From Blastococcus colisei (GTDB taxonomy: Bacteria; Actinomycetota; Actinomycetes; Mycobacteriales; Geodermatophilaceae): 64,000 nucleotides of DNA. Below the pieces are notes generated by a model. It made no database searches. It worked only from the letters and a program-made list of their open reading frames with translations, and was not told the DNA's origin. The stretch is taken from the NCBI RefSeq assembly GCF_006717095.1, contig NZ_VFQE01000001.1, forward strand, positions 2,852,001 through 2,916,000. Direction: 5' to 3'. Shown in pieces: positions 20,570 to 30,314 of the stretch; the first letter of the stretch is position 1; each line of letters begins with the position of its first letter. The position numbers and the translations under genes are program-made.

Positions 20570-21772
20570 CTAGCGGGGGGGCCGTGGGCTTGTCCGCACC
20601 TGCCCGCGGGCCGGTGGCACCCCGGGGAATTGGTCGTCGTCCGTCGCGGTCACGGCGCTGCCGCCCGGGAGCACCACCGTCTCGTAGACGGCCAGGATGC
20701 GGCGGGCGAGGATCTGCCAGTCGTAGGCGGCGGCCGCGGCCGGGCCCCGGGCGGAGAGCTCGGCCAGCCGCGGGGGGTCGGCGAGGAGGTCGCAGAGGGC
20801 ACGGCCGAGCGCGGCCGCGTCGCCGCGTCGGACGAGCACGCCGGCCGCGCCGTCCTCGAGCACCCGGGTGAAGGCGTCGAGGTCGCTGGCCACGATGGGC
20901 GCCCCGGCGGCGAGCGCCTCGATGAGGATGACGCCGAACGACTCCCCGAGCAGGTTGGGCGCGCAGTAGACGTCCACCGATCGCAGGAGGGCGGCCTTGT
21001 CCGCCTCCGAGATCTCGCCGAGGAGGCCCACGTGCGGGCGCAGGTCCTCGCCGACCAGCCGGTCCAGCTCAGCGGCGTCCCCCCGGCCGGCGATCAGCAG
21101 CCGCGCCCCGGGATGGCGGCGGACGACGGTGCGCATGGCCTCGAGCAGCACCGGCAGGCCCTTGCGCGGCTCGTCGAACCGGCCGAGGAAGCCGATGGTC
21201 GGCCCGTCGACGCCCCGGGCGATGCCGGGCAGCGTCGGGCCGTGGGTGAACGCGTCGACGTGCACGCCGTTGGGGATGATCACCGCGTCGCCGCCGAGGT
21301 GCTCCACCTGGACGCGGCGGGCGAAGTCGGACACCGCGATGCGCCCGCTGATCCGTTCCAGCCAGGGCCGCACCATCGGCCCCATGGCGGCGAGCCACTT
21401 CGACCGCGTCGTCGCCGTGTGGAACGTCGCCACGATCGGGCCCTTGGCGATCATGCAGACCAGCAACGAGACCGACGGCGGGGCCGGCTCGTGCACGTGG
21501 ACGACGTCGAAGTGCCCGTCGCGCAGCCACCGCCGCACCCGGGTGGCCGAGACCGGCCCGAACTGCAGGCTGGCCATCGACCCGTTGTACGGGACCGGCA
21601 CCGTCCGGCCGGCGAAGGTCGCGTACGCCGGGAGGGAGTCCTCGTGCTCGGCGGGGGTCAGCACTTCCACGTGGTGCCCCAGACCGAGGAGGGTCTCGGC
21701 CAGGTCGCGGACGTGGAACTGCACCCCGCCGGGCACGTCCCACTGGTACGGGCACACCAGGCCGATGCGCAT
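20570..21772 (-). CDS. pimA: Phosphatidylinositol alpha-mannosyltransferase PimA
   Basis: 400-residue GT4 glycosyltransferase, GDP-mannose dependent, that adds the first mannose to phosphatidylinositol at the inner face of the membrane. Seen: the acceptor-side PYQWDVPGGVQFHVRDLA loop, the domain-2 donor site GFLGRFDEPRKGLPVLLEA and the E-x7-E motif in LLGESFGVILIEALAAG. The assignment rests on these plus the pgsA-patA-pimA order. ATG at 21772 shares its A with the patA TGA (TGATG). Confidence 0.93.
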   Translation of the reverse strand: MRIGLVCPYQWDVPGGVQFHVRDLAETLLGLGHHVEVLTPAEHEDSLPAYATFAGRTVPVPYNGSMASLQFGPVSATRVRRWLRDGHFDVVHVHEPAPPSVSLLVCMIAKGPIVATFHTATTRSKWLAAMGPMVRPWLERISGRIAVSDFARRVQVEHLGGDAVIIPNGVHVDAFTHGPTLPGIARGVDGPTIGFLGRFDEPRKGLPVLLEAMRTVVRRHPGARLLIAGRGDAAELDRLVGEDLRPHVGLLGEISEADKAALLRSVDVYCAPNLLGESFGVILIEALAAGAPIVASDLDAFTRVLEDGAAGVLVRRGDAAALGRALCDLLADPPRLAELSARGPAAAAAYDWQILARRILAVYETVVLPGGSAVTATDDDQFPGVPPARGQVRTSPRPPR

Positions 21773-22737
21773 CAGAGGGCGGCCGGGGTCGGAGAAGGGC
21801 TCGCGCTCGACCCAGCGGGTGGATCCGGCGGCACGTCGGCCCAGATCCGCCCGAGCATGTGCCAGTCCTCGGGCCGGTCGGCGATCGAGGCGGCGAAGGC
21901 GTCCGCCACGGCCTGCATGGCGGTGGTGGCCCGGTCCTTGAGCCGGCCCGGTCCGGCGACCGGGACATCCGCGGAGAAGACCAGCCGCCAGCCGCCCTCG
22001 GTGAACTGGCACACCGTCGGGACCAGCGCGGCCCCCGTCTGAGCGGCCAGCAGCGCGGCACCGCCGGGCAGGGTCGCGGTGCGGCCGAAGAACTGCACCG
22101 GCACTCCCCCGCTGCCGAGGTTGCGGTCGACCAGCAGGCAGGTGGCCCCACCCTTCCCCAGCCACTCCCGGAGCACCTCGGTGCTGGGACGCGGCCCGCC
22201 GGTCAGCGGAACCACCCGGAAGCCCAACGACTCCCGGAAGGCCACGAAGCGCTCGTACAGCGACTCGGGCTCGAGCCGCTCGGCGACGGTCATGAACGGG
22301 CCGCCGAGCCAGTCGATGAACCACATCCCGGCGGCGTCCCAGTTGCCGCTGTGCGGCAACGCCATGATCACCGGGCGTCCGCCGGCGCGGGCCTTCTCGA
22401 GGTGCCCGAGACCGACGACCTCGGTGCCGGCGACGATCCGCTCGCTGCGCAGCGCCGGCAACCGGAACGCCTCTTGCCAGTAGCGCGCGTAGGAGCGGAC
22501 GGCCCGGGTGGTGAGGTCGGTGAGCTCCGGCTCGCTCAGCCGGCCCCCCGTGACCGCGCGCAGGTTGGCCCGGAGCTGCCGGGTGCCCTTGCCGTCGCGG
22601 CCGGCAGCCCAGCGGCCTGCCCGGTCGAACGCGCCCCGGGCAGCCGGCTCGGGGAGCAGCCGGACGGCGTGCCAGCCGGCGGCGAAGCCGGCGTCGGTCA
22701 GCCGGGCGGTCGCCCGGTCGACGAAGCCCCGGCTCAC
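21772..22737 (-). CDS. patA: Phosphatidylinositol mannoside acyltransferase
   Basis: 321 residues from GTG, overlapping the pgsA stop (GTGA). It belongs to the LpxL/HtrB lysophospholipid acyltransferase family; the catalytic H-x4-D is in LPHSGNWDAAG, and the second motif region is CLLVDRNLGSGGVPVQFFGR. In mycobacteria the equivalent enzyme acylates the 6-position of the first mannose of PIM. The gene order supports that role here. The open frame upstream to 23223 is a pgsA shadow. Confidence 0.9.
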   Translation of the reverse strand: MSRGFVDRATARLTDAGFAAGWHAVRLLPEPAARGAFDRAGRWAAGRDGKGTRQLRANLRAVTGGRLSEPELTDLTTRAVRSYARYWQEAFRLPALRSERIVAGTEVVGLGHLEKARAGGRPVIMALPHSGNWDAAGMWFIDWLGGPFMTVAERLEPESLYERFVAFRESLGFRVVPLTGGPRPSTEVLREWLGKGGATCLLVDRNLGSGGVPVQFFGRTATLPGGAALLAAQTGAALVPTVCQFTEGGWRLVFSADVPVAGPGRLKDRATTAMQAVADAFAASIADRPEDWHMLGRIWADVPPDPPAGSSASPSPTPAAL

Positions 22738-23372
22738 GGCGCCGGTGGGGACGGCGGGACGGGCAGGGGCCGGCCGGCGGCGGCGCGGCGGACGGCGAGG
22801 AACCGCTGGCCGACCGTGACCGCACTGCCGACGAGGAGCACCCACAGTGCCGCGTGCACCGCGTAGGGGATGCCGAGCCCGGTGAAGCCGGCCCCGACCA
22901 GCACCAGGATCAGTCGCTCGGTGCGCTCGACGACCCCGACGTCGCAGGCCAGCCCGACCCCCTCGGCCCGCGCCTTGATGTAGGAGGTGAGGATCCCGAG
23001 CACCAGGCAGACGAGCGCCAGCAGGACCAGGAGCCGGTTGTCGCCGTCCCCGGAGTACCACCAGACCAGCGCCCCGAAGATCGCCGCGTCGGCCGCCCGG
23101 TCGCCGGTGGAGTCGAGGACCGCGCCCCAGACCGATCCGCCACCGCGGGCGCGGGCCAGCGCGCCGTCGAGCATGTCGAGCAGGACGAACACGGTGACGG
23201 CGAAGGAACCCCAGAAGAGCCACCCGTTCCCGATCAGGAAGACGGCGGACGCGACCGCGCCGACGGTGCCGGTGATCGTCACCATGTCCGGGGTGACCCC
23301 GGCCTTCGCCAGCCGCCCGACGACCGGCGCCCAGAAGCGGGCCACGGCCGGCCGGACGTTGCTGCCGAGCAC
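22734..23372 (-). CDS. pgsA: CDP-alcohol phosphatidyltransferase, likely phosphatidylinositol phosphate synthase
   Basis: 212 residues, about six membrane helices. The CDP-alcohol transferase signature is complete: D-G-x2-A-R then G-x3-D-x3-D, seen as DGALARARGG and LDSTGDRAAD. Actinobacterial enzymes in this locus join CDP-diacylglycerol and inositol 1-phosphate. GTG at 23372 has CAGGAA 6 nt upstream and lies one base after the HIT gene stop. The longer frame would include HIT-gene repeats and is rejected. Confidence 0.9.
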   Translation of the reverse strand: MLGSNVRPAVARFWAPVVGRLAKAGVTPDMVTITGTVGAVASAVFLIGNGWLFWGSFAVTVFVLLDMLDGALARARGGGSVWGAVLDSTGDRAADAAIFGALVWWYSGDGDNRLLVLLALVCLVLGILTSYIKARAEGVGLACDVGVVERTERLILVLVGAGFTGLGIPYAVHAALWVLLVGSAVTVGQRFLAVRRAAAGRPLPVPPSPPAP

Positions 23373-23373
23373 C

Positions 23374-23994
23374 TCAGGTTCCTGCCGGGGTGGTGGGGTG
23401 GGCGGACGGCGAGGCGGTGGTGGGGTGGGCGGACGGCGAGGCGGTGGTGGGGTGGATGGACGACGGCACACGGACGGCGTGCCCGCTCCAGGCGGCAGCG
23501 AGGAGATCGCGCGTCTCCTTCAGCACCTGCGGGAGCACCCGGGTGAGCCCGATGACCGGCATGAAGTTGGTGTCGCCGCCCCAGCGGGGCACGGCGTGCT
23601 GGTGCAGGTGGTCGGCGATGCCGGCGCCGGCGACCGACCCCTGGTTCATCCCGATGTTGAAGCCGTGGGCCCCGCTCACCGTCCGCACCGTGCGCATCGC
23701 CGTCTGGGTGAAGGCGCCCAGTTCGGCGACCTCCTCGGAGGTCAGGTCGGTGTAGTCGGGCACGTGCCGGTACGGGACCAGCATCAGGTGCCCGGCGTTG
23801 TACGGGTAGAGGTTGAGGACGGCGAAGACCGTCGTCCCCCGGGCCACGATCAGGCCCTCCTCGTCGTCCATGGTCGGGATGACGCAGAACGGGCAGTCGT
23901 GCGGGCCGGTGGGTTTGCCCTCCCCCCGGATGTAGGCCATCCGGTAGGGCGTCCACAGATGCTCGAAGGCCGCGCCCGGACCGTCGTCGCTCAT
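23374..23994 (-). CDS. HIT-family protein, probable Ap4A phosphorylase
   Basis: 206 residues. The histidine triad is [14 protein letters not shown] (about 135-148), and [20 protein letters not shown] is the Zn/fold-stabilising N-terminus. M. tuberculosis Rv2613c, in the same position between thrS and pgsA, is described as a diadenosine tetraphosphate phosphorylase, so that activity is likely here. The last 28 residues are two HPTTASPSA units plus a partial third, an extension not expected in the family. ATG at 23994 overlaps the thrS stop (ATGA). Confidence 0.88.
   Translation of the reverse strand: MSDDGPGAAFEHLWTPYRMAYIRGEGKPTGPHDCPFCVIPTMDDEEGLIVARGTTVFAVLNLYPYNAGHLMLVPYRHVPDYTDLTSEEVAELGAFTQTAMRTVRTVSGAHGFNIGMNQGSVAGAGIADHLHQHAVPRWGGDTNFMPVIGLTRVLPQVLKETRDLLAAAWSGHAVRVPSSIHPTTASPSAHPTTASPSAHPTTPAGT
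23389..23455. repeat. 27-bp tandem repeat, 2.5 copies, at the 3' end of the HIT gene
   Basis: Two exact 27-bp copies (23389-23415 and 23416-23442) are followed by 13 matching bases. They encode the HPTTASPSA tail of the HIT protein and end only 17 nt before the pgsA start, so copy number could also affect pgsA coupling. Confidence 0.85.
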
Positions 23995-26027
23995 CCCGAG
24001 GACCCTGCTGACGGATCGAGGGCCGACGGATCGAGGTTGGAGCGGGAGGCGACCCACGCGGCGACCTGCTCCACCGCCTCGTCGACCGGGACACCGTTGC
24101 GCTGACTGCCGTCGCGGTAGCGGAACGAGACCGCGCCGGCCTCGGCGTCGGTGCCGCCGGCGATGAGCACGAACGGGATCTTCTGCTTGCTCGCGGTGCG
24201 GATCTTCTTCTGCATCCGGTCGTCGGAGTCGTCGATCTCGACCCGCAGGCCCCGGGCGCGCAACTTCAGCGCGACGTCGGTCAGGTAGGGCACCTGCTCG
24301 TCGGTGATCGGGATGCCGACCACCTGCACCGGGGCCAGCCAGGCCGGGAAGGCCCCGGCGTAGTGCTCGGTGAGGACGCCGAAGAACCGCTCGATCGAGC
24401 CGAACTTCGCCGAGTGGATCATGACCGGCTGCTGCCGGCCGCCGTCGGCCGACGTGTACTCCAGGCCGAAGCGCGCCGGCTGGTTGAAGTCGTACTGGAT
24501 CGTCGACATCTGCCACGTGCGCCCGATCGCGTCACGGGCCTGGACGGAGATCTTCGGCCCGTAGAACGCCGCGCCGCCCGGGTCGGGCACCAGCTCGAGG
24601 CCGGAGTCCTTGGCCGCCTGCTCGAGGACGGCGGTGGCGACGGCCCACTCCTCGTCCGACCCGATGAACTTGTCCTTCTTGTCCGGGTCGTCGCTGCGGG
24701 TGGAGAGCTCCAGGTAGTAGTCGTCCAACCCGAAGTCGCGCAGCAGCCCCAGCACGAAGCCCATGAGGTGCCGGATCTCGCCCGGCGCCTGCTCGGCGGT
24801 GACGTAGCTGTGCGAGTCGTCCATGGTGAGGCCGCGCACCCGGGTGAGGCCGTGCACGACGCCGGACTTCTCGTACCGGTAGACCGAGCCGAACTCGAAG
24901 AACCGCAGCGGCAGCTCGCGGTAGGACCGCCCGCGCGACCGGAAGATCAGGTTGTGCATCGGGCAGTTCATGGCCTTGAGGTAGTACTTCGAGTTCTCCA
25001 GGTCCATGGCCGGGAACATGGTGTCCTCGTAGTACGGCAGGTGCCCGGAGGTCTCGAACAGCCCGCCCTTGCTGATGTGTGGCGACCCGACGTAGTCGAA
25101 GCCCTCCTCGATGTGCCGTGCGCGGACGTAGTCCTCCATCTCCCGCTTGACCACGCCGCCCTTCGGGTGGAACACGGCCAGGCCGGAGCCGATTTCGTCC
25201 GGGAAGCTGAAGAGGTCCAGCTCGGCGCCCAGCCGCCGGTGGTCGCGGCGCTCGGCCTCGGCCAGCTGCTCCAGATAGGCCTTGTGCGCGTCCTTGCTCT
25301 CCCACGCGGTGCCGTAGATGCGCTGCAGCTGCGGATTCTTCTCGCTGCCCCGCCAGTACGCGGCTGCCGACCGGGTGAGGCTGAACGCCGGGATGGTGCT
25401 GGTGCGCGGCAGGTGCGGGCCGCGGCACAGGTCTGTCCAGACCCGCTCACCGGTGCGCGCGTCGAGGTTGTCGTACATCGTCAGCTGCGCGCCGCCGACC
25501 TCGACGTCGGCGCCCTCGCCGGCACCACCCTTGAGGCCGATCAACTCGAGCTTGTAGGGCTCGTGGGCGAGTTCGGCCTGCGCGTCGGCGTCGCCGATCT
25601 CCCGGCGGGCGAAGTTCTGCCCGGCGCGGACGATCTCCTGCATCTTCTTCTCCAGCGCCGTGAGGTCCTCGGGGGTGAACGGCCGCTCGGGGTCGAAGTC
25701 GTAGTAGAAGCCGTTCTCGACCGGCGGGCCGATACCCAGCCGGGTGCCGGGGAACAGCTCCTGGACCGCCTGCGCGAGCACGTGGGCGGCCGAGTGGCGG
25801 ATGACCGCGCGACCGTCGGCGCTGGCGGCCGGGACCGGCTCCACCTCGGTGTCGGCCTCCGGGGTCCAGGCGAGGTCCCTGAGGTCACCGCTGACGGCGT
25901 CGCGGACGACGACGGCGCCGTCGGGACCCTTCAGCGGGATTCCGGCGTCCTTGAGCGCCTGCATCGCCGTCGTCCCGGCCGGCACCCGGATCGGGGGTAC
26001 GGCGGTCGGCGAGGGCGGGGTCGACAC
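23991..26027 (-). CDS. thrS: Threonyl-tRNA synthetase
   Basis: 678 residues. N-terminal TGS domain (to about residue 65); editing domain with the zinc-type H-x3-H in [13 protein letters not shown]; class II core with GPHLPRT, the motif 2 region [17 protein letters not shown], and motif 3 near [18 protein letters not shown]-terminal anticodon-binding domain from [13 protein letters not shown] at 26027 has TGGAG 5 nt upstream. First gene of the PIM-synthesis operon. No T-box or other leader is recognisable in the 38 nt before capA. Confidence 0.96.
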   Translation of the reverse strand: MSTPPSPTAVPPIRVPAGTTAMQALKDAGIPLKGPDGAVVVRDAVSGDLRDLAWTPEADTEVEPVPAASADGRAVIRHSAAHVLAQAVQELFPGTRLGIGPPVENGFYYDFDPERPFTPEDLTALEKKMQEIVRAGQNFARREIGDADAQAELAHEPYKLELIGLKGGAGEGADVEVGGAQLTMYDNLDARTGERVWTDLCRGPHLPRTSTIPAFSLTRSAAAYWRGSEKNPQLQRIYGTAWESKDAHKAYLEQLAEAERRDHRRLGAELDLFSFPDEIGSGLAVFHPKGGVVKREMEDYVRARHIEEGFDYVGSPHISKGGLFETSGHLPYYEDTMFPAMDLENSKYYLKAMNCPMHNLIFRSRGRSYRELPLRFFEFGSVYRYEKSGVVHGLTRVRGLTMDDSHSYVTAEQAPGEIRHLMGFVLGLLRDFGLDDYYLELSTRSDDPDKKDKFIGSDEEWAVATAVLEQAAKDSGLELVPDPGGAAFYGPKISVQARDAIGRTWQMSTIQYDFNQPARFGLEYTSADGGRQQPVMIHSAKFGSIERFFGVLTEHYAGAFPAWLAPVQVVGIPITDEQVPYLTDVALKLRARGLRVEIDDSDDRMQKKIRTASKQKIPFVLIAGGTDAEAGAVSFRYRDGSQRNGVPVDEAVEQVAAWVASRSNLDPSALDPSAGSSG

Positions 26028-26065
26028 AGGAACTCCAGAGGGTCGGTGGAACGGGCCTCCCGAGC

Positions 26066-27157
26066 CTAGTGCGCGACGACCTGGAGGCCCGCCGCGACGC
26101 CGCCCCGACGAGCCAGCACCTCGGCGACCCGTGCATAGGTCTCCGGGTCGGCCGGCTGGACGGTCACCCGTTCCCCGCCGAACTCGATGGCCAGCGGCAC
26201 CGCCTCCGCCGTCGTCACCGTGAATCGGCCGTCGTCGCCGCGGGTGAAGGCGAACCGCGCGGCCACCGAGTCCTCGGTCCGGTGGCCGCGGGTGGCGTGC
26301 TCGGCGATGTGGTTACCGAGCCCGTAGGCCACCCACTCCCCCGCGATCTGCTCGATCGGCTGGACGACGTGGGCGTGGTGGCCGAGCACGAGGTCGACAT
26401 CCGGCGAGGCGAGCAGCGCCTGCACCGCTGCGACCTGCGCGTCGGTCGGGTCGTGCCGGTACTCCGCGCAGCAGTGCAGGCTGGCGACGACGACCTCGGC
26501 GCCCGCCGCACGGGCTCGGCCGGCCGCCGCCAGCATCCCGCCGACGTCGGGCACCGGTGCGACGTCGACCGACCACTCCCGCCGGGCCGGCAGCGGGACC
26601 CCGTTGAGGCTGAAGGTGCCGGCCACGAGGCCGACGGTGACCCCACCGGCGTCGACCAGCGTCGGGTCGAGGGACTCCGCCTCGCTGCGATACGTACCGG
26701 CGTGCGCGATCCCGGCGGCGTCGAGGATGTCCAGCGTGCGGACGAGGCCCTCCGTCCCGTCGTCGAGGGAGTGGTTCGACGCCGTGGAGCAGAGGTCGTA
26801 CCCCGCGTCGGCCAGCGCGTCGACGATCTCGGGCTGGACGGCGAAGCTCGGGTAGCCGCGGTACGGGCCGCCGCGCGGGGCGACCGGTGTCTCCAGATGG
26901 CAGATGGCCAGGTCGGCGGCGCCGATCAGCGGGGCGACCGGCTCGAGGACGCCGGAGAAGTCGTAGGAGCCGTCGGGCTGCTCCGCGCCGGCCGTGAGCG
27001 CGCGGTCCTGGTGGATCAGCACGTCGCCGGTGGCCACGAGGGTGAAGCTCTCCGCCGGCGGCGGAGCCGTGGGAGGTGCGACGACCGGCTCCGGATCTTC
27101 CGTGCAGGAGGTCAGGAGCACGGCGACCCCGACGAGCCACGTCCGGCGGCATGCCAC
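26066..27157 (-). CDS. CapA-family lipoprotein (PGA_cap-type metallophosphatase fold)
   Basis: 363 residues. GTG at 27157 gives a short signal ([18 protein letters not shown]) with lipobox LTSC. The PGA_cap domain starts at [12 protein letters not shown] and includes [20 protein letters not shown], the catalytic-looking [27 protein letters not shown] and [10 protein letters not shown]. CapA proteins are linked to poly-gamma-glutamate capsule synthesis in Bacillus, but no capB or capC is present and most actinobacterial members are uncharacterised. It follows MOSC by 10 nt on the same strand. The open frame continuing to 27589 is not coding. Confidence 0.82.
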   Translation of the reverse strand: MACRRTWLVGVAVLLTSCTEDPEPVVAPPTAPPPAESFTLVATGDVLIHQDRALTAGAEQPDGSYDFSGVLEPVAPLIGAADLAICHLETPVAPRGGPYRGYPSFAVQPEIVDALADAGYDLCSTASNHSLDDGTEGLVRTLDILDAAGIAHAGTYRSEAESLDPTLVDAGGVTVGLVAGTFSLNGVPLPARREWSVDVAPVPDVGGMLAAAGRARAAGAEVVVASLHCCAEYRHDPTDAQVAAVQALLASPDVDLVLGHHAHVVQPIEQIAGEWVAYGLGNHIAEHATRGHRTEDSVAARFAFTRGDDGRFTVTTAEAVPLAIEFGGERVTVQPADPETYARVAEVLARRGGVAAGLQVVAH

Positions 27158-27167
27158 GACGAGGACG

Positions 27168-27701
27168 TTAGACGAGCAGGACGGCGTCCTCGATGCGCAC
27201 CGCGCCGGGCGTGACGACCTCGGCATAGACCCCCAGGCAGTGCTTGGGAGTGCGGCTGAGGCGGAGGACGGCGTCGCCGATCCGCAGGTCGCGACCCACC
27301 CACGTGCGCTCGTCGCCGTCCAGCGCGAGCACGAGGTTGGCGCGCGGATCCTCGGCCGAGCAGCCCTCGGGCACCTCACCCTCCGCGGCCCGCTCGACGG
27401 CCGCCCGGGAGACGAGGTGGACCGGGGCCGCCCCCGGCTGCGGCGGGAGCCGCTGCAGGCGCACCGGCCGGCCGAGCGCGGCGGACAGGGACGCGGCATC
27501 GGCGCCCGCTGGAGACAGCGTGGCGAGCACGGGCTCGTCCTTGGCCCGGACCGGCCGGTCATCCGCGACCACGGTCCACGCCCGGTCACCGGACAGCCCG
27601 TCCGGGCCGATCTCGACGGTGGCCACGGCGGTGCCGGCCAGCGACTTCACCGGGTAGAGCCAGATCTCCTCGACCCGGCCCACCTGTCGTCCCGTCGTCA
27701 T
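27168..27701 (-). CDS. MOSC domain protein
   Basis: 177 residues. N-terminal beta-barrel motif VEEIWLYPVKSLAGTA and the MOSC core LVSRAAVERAA, RANLVLAL and the conserved Cys in SRTPKHCLGVYAEV. The MOSC family (molybdenum cofactor sulfurase C-terminal) carries sulfur or hydroxylamine-reducing Mo-cofactor chemistry; length is short but both parts are present. Transcribed with capA and divergent from the copper-protein pair. Confidence 0.85.
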   Translation of the reverse strand: MTTGRQVGRVEEIWLYPVKSLAGTAVATVEIGPDGLSGDRAWTVVADDRPVRAKDEPVLATLSPAGADAASLSAALGRPVRLQRLPPQPGAAPVHLVSRAAVERAAEGEVPEGCSAEDPRANLVLALDGDERTWVGRDLRIGDAVLRLSRTPKHCLGVYAEVVTPGAVRIEDAVLLV

Positions 27702-27903
27702 CTCCCGGACGGTACCGGCGTCGTCCGGTACGGATCCGTACTACGGAGCGAGCACCCGCTGCGACATCGCGTGACGGATCGCAGATCCGGCACCGCGTCC
27801 GGCTCCGCACCGTGTATCCGACGACGCCACACGCCCCTCCTCATCGCGACATTGCCCGTCGACACGGTCGGCGCGGCCGTCCATGGCAGAGAGGTTGGAG
27901 AAC
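27702..27903. promoter_or_regulatory. Divergent intergenic region, MOSC / cupredoxin lipoprotein
   Basis: 202 nt between divergent starts must hold both promoters. A TTGGAG at 27893-27898 just before ATG 27904 may act as the ribosome site. I see no CsoR/CueR-type palindrome. Confidence 0.3.
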
Positions 27904-28740
27904 ATGCACAGGACGACTGGCACCCGGGCGTTGCGCCGCCTGGTCCTCGGCGGCGCCTCGCTCGCGCTGGCGACCACCATGGTGGCCTGCGGATCGGACG
28001 ACTCCGGTGGCGAGGAGACCCAGGCCGCGGAGAGCAGCGCGGCGGAGGCCGGAGGCGACCCCGCAGAGTTCTGCGAGGCGGCGGTCGACGCGGAGGGCGC
28101 GATCGCCATGGGCCCCCCCATCGACTTCGAGACCGCCACTCCCGAGGAGATCCAGGCGGCGCTCGAGGAGTTCGGGACCCAGGTCGAGCCGCAGCTCGCC
28201 GCTGTGGAGGAGACCGCCCCCGAGGAGATCAGCGACGCCGTCACCACGCTGACCGGCAACATCCGCGAGGTGCTCTCGACCGGCGACGACACGATCTTCG
28301 AGCAGCCGGAGTACACGGAGGCCGACGACGCCATCGACGAGTACATGCTCGCCGAGTGCGGCTACGAGCAGCTCGAGGCCACCGGGGTCAACTACGAGTA
28401 CGAGGGCATCCCGGAGACGATCCAGTCCGGCGTCGTCGCCATCACCTTCACCAACGAGGGCGACGAGATGCACGAGATCGGTCTCGCCCGCATCAACGAC
28501 GACGTGACGATGCCGGTCGAGGAACTGCTCACCCAGCCGGAGGAGCAGGTCATCTCCATGATCGAGCTCAAGGGCGTCGCCTTCGCTGCGCCGGGCGAGT
28601 CCGACACCACGTTCATGCGCCTGGAGGAGGGGCGGTACGGAGCGGCGTGCTTCATCCCGCAGGGGACCACGCATGAGCACGAAGGCGACGGCCCACCGCA
28701 CTTCACCCTGGGCATGTTCGCGGAGTTCACCGCCGAGTGA
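27904..28740 (+). CDS. Cupredoxin-like lipoprotein
   Basis: 278 residues. Signal peptide with lipobox MVAC (Cys29), acidic linker, a helical mid-domain (about 50-160) and a C-terminal beta-domain (about 165-278). The last domain shows type I copper-type ligands in the expected order: His in DEMHEIGLAR, Cys in GAACFIPQG, then His residues in THEHEGDGPPHF and a Met in LGMFAEF. Copper binding is therefore likely but inferred. GTGA overlap with the oxidase gene indicates co-translation; the pair may pass electrons or copper outside the membrane. An earlier ATG at 27883 is possible. Confidence 0.72.
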   Translation: MHRTTGTRALRRLVLGGASLALATTMVACGSDDSGGEETQAAESSAAEAGGDPAEFCEAAVDAEGAIAMGPPIDFETATPEEIQAALEEFGTQVEPQLAAVEETAPEEISDAVTTLTGNIREVLSTGDDTIFEQPEYTEADDAIDEYMLAECGYEQLEATGVNYEYEGIPETIQSGVVAITFTNEGDEMHEIGLARINDDVTMPVEELLTQPEEQVISMIELKGVAFAAPGESDTTFMRLEEGRYGAACFIPQGTTHEHEGDGPPHFTLGMFAEFTAE

Positions 28741-30134
28741 CGGGCTTCGCATCGCAGCCGGCGACACGACGCCAGTTCCTGGGGCTGACCGCCGCCGCCG
28801 GGCTCGCGCTGGTCAGCGGCTGCTCGGGCCGCGAGCCGTCGGCCGCAGGCCCTCCCACCACGGGGGGCCTGCGGCTGACGGCCGCACCGATGCGGGTCGA
28901 CCTGGCCGGCCACGCGGTGCCCACCTGGGGCTACGGCACCGTCCCGGGTCCGGAGATCCGCCTCCGGGCCGGTGAGGTCCTGCGGGTGCAGCTGGAGAAC
29001 GAGCTCACGGAGGACACCACCGTGCACTGGCACGGGCTGGCGCCGCCGAACGGGATGGACGGCGTCCCCGGGATCACCCAGGACCCGGTGGCGCCCGGCG
29101 AGGGCTTCACTTACGAGTTCGAGACGCCGATCCCCGGCTCGTTCATGTACCACGCGCACGTCGGCATGCAGCTGGACCGGGGCCTGTACGGGCCGCTGGT
29201 CGTGGAGCCGCGGACCGAGGAGCTCTCCTACGACCGCGAGTACACCCTGATGCTCGACGACTGGCGCGACGGCATGGACGACCACGCCGGCCACGCGGCG
29301 CCGGCCGGCGACACGGATCCGGACCCCGCCGACACCGTCTCCTTCGGCGGCCGGGCCTATCCCCTGCTGCTGGTCAACGGGCGCCCTCCGGAGGACCCCG
29401 CGGTGCTCGAGGCGCGGGCCGGCGACCGGGTGCGTCTGCGGGTCATGAACATCGCCGCCGACACCGGCTTCCGCTTCGCGATCGCCGGCCACCGGCTGAC
29501 GGTCACGCACACCGACGGGATGCCGGTGGAGCCCACGACGGTCGACGCGCTGCGGCTGGGGATGGGCGAGCGCTACGACGTCCTGGTCGACGCCGCTGCA
29601 CCCGGCGGGGTGTGGCAGATCGGCGTCCAGCCGGAGGGGCGGGGTGGATGGGGCCGGGCCCTGCTGCGCTACACGGGCAGCGACGCCTCCCGGGCCCCGG
29701 AGGTCGGGGAACGACCGGCCGAGCTGGCCGGGCAGCTGGCGGTCTACGACGACCTGCTGGCGCGGGAGCCGCTGGCACTGCCGAACGGGACGCCGGACCG
29801 CCGGTACGACCTCGTGCTGTCGGGCACGCAGATCGGGGGGCAGAGCTATCCCGACGCCGACCCGCTGCCCGTCGCCGAAGGCGAGTGGGTGCGGTTCACG
29901 ATGCGCAACACCAGCGCCAAGTGGCACCCCATGCACCTGCACGGCCATCACTTCCAGGTGCTGACGGCGAGCGGACGGGGGCCGGTGAAGGACACCGTCG
30001 CCGTCCCCGCCCGCGGCGGTGAGGTGACGTTCGACTTCCTGGCGACCAACCCGGGGCGGTGGCTGTTCCACTGCCACAACCACCACCACATGGAGGACGG
30101 GATGGTCCGGCTGGTCGAGTACGGACGGCGGTGA
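28737..30134 (+). CDS. Multicopper oxidase, Tat-exported
   Basis: 465 residues. Tat signal ATRRQFLGL with lipobox-like VSGC (Cys29), so a lipid-anchored secreted enzyme is likely. All four copper-ligand motifs are present: HWH at 97-99, HAH at 139-141, HPMHLHGHH near 402, and HCH-x3-H with Met ten residues after the Cys (445-456), complete for type 1, 2 and 3 copper. Domain layout is that of three-domain laccase/CueO-like oxidases. No methionine-rich insert of the CueO type is seen. Substrate unknown; copper detoxification or phenol/metal oxidation are both possible. Confidence 0.92.
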   Translation: MTGFASQPATRRQFLGLTAAAGLALVSGCSGREPSAAGPPTTGGLRLTAAPMRVDLAGHAVPTWGYGTVPGPEIRLRAGEVLRVQLENELTEDTTVHWHGLAPPNGMDGVPGITQDPVAPGEGFTYEFETPIPGSFMYHAHVGMQLDRGLYGPLVVEPRTEELSYDREYTLMLDDWRDGMDDHAGHAAPAGDTDPDPADTVSFGGRAYPLLLVNGRPPEDPAVLEARAGDRVRLRVMNIAADTGFRFAIAGHRLTVTHTDGMPVEPTTVDALRLGMGERYDVLVDAAAPGGVWQIGVQPEGRGGWGRALLRYTGSDASRAPEVGERPAELAGQLAVYDDLLAREPLALPNGTPDRRYDLVLSGTQIGGQSYPDADPLPVAEGEWVRFTMRNTSAKWHPMHLHGHHFQVLTASGRGPVKDTVAVPARGGEVTFDFLATNPGRWLFHCHNHHHMEDGMVRLVEYGRR

Positions 30135-30149
30135 GCACGGACGACGGAA

Positions 30150-30176
30150 GGCCCGGTCCGCGTCGCGGACCGGGCC
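30150..30176. terminator. Bidirectional terminator between multicopper oxidase and tRNA-Val
   Basis: A 13-bp perfect inverted repeat (30150-30162 with 30164-30176) lies between the convergent oxidase and tRNA genes. It is GC-rich with no U-tract, as usual in actinobacteria. Confidence 0.7.
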
Positions 30177-30186
30177 CTCCGGCGAG

Positions 30187-30258
30187 TGGGCGATACTGGG
30201 TTCGAACCAGTGACCTCTTCGGTGTGAACGAAGCGCTCTACCACTGAGCCAATCGCCC
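30187..30258 (-). tRNA. tRNA-Val (CAC)
   Basis: 72 nt. Acceptor GGGCGAT pairs with ATCGCCC, discriminator A. The anticodon stem CTTCG/CGAAG encloses loop TTCACAC, giving anticodon CAC. T-arm ACTGG-TTCGAAC-CCAGT is perfect. CCA is not encoded. Confidence 0.95.
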
Positions 30259-30314
30259 TGCGCATCTCGGACACGGGCACTCGCGTGCACCGCGCCGACG
30301 ATTGTGCCAGAACG

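Noticed and set aside
26066-30258. Genomic island integrated at tRNA-Val(CAC)
   Set aside because: The tRNA 3' end faces the accessory genes, but I find no integrase and no second copy of the tRNA 3' end at the far edge.
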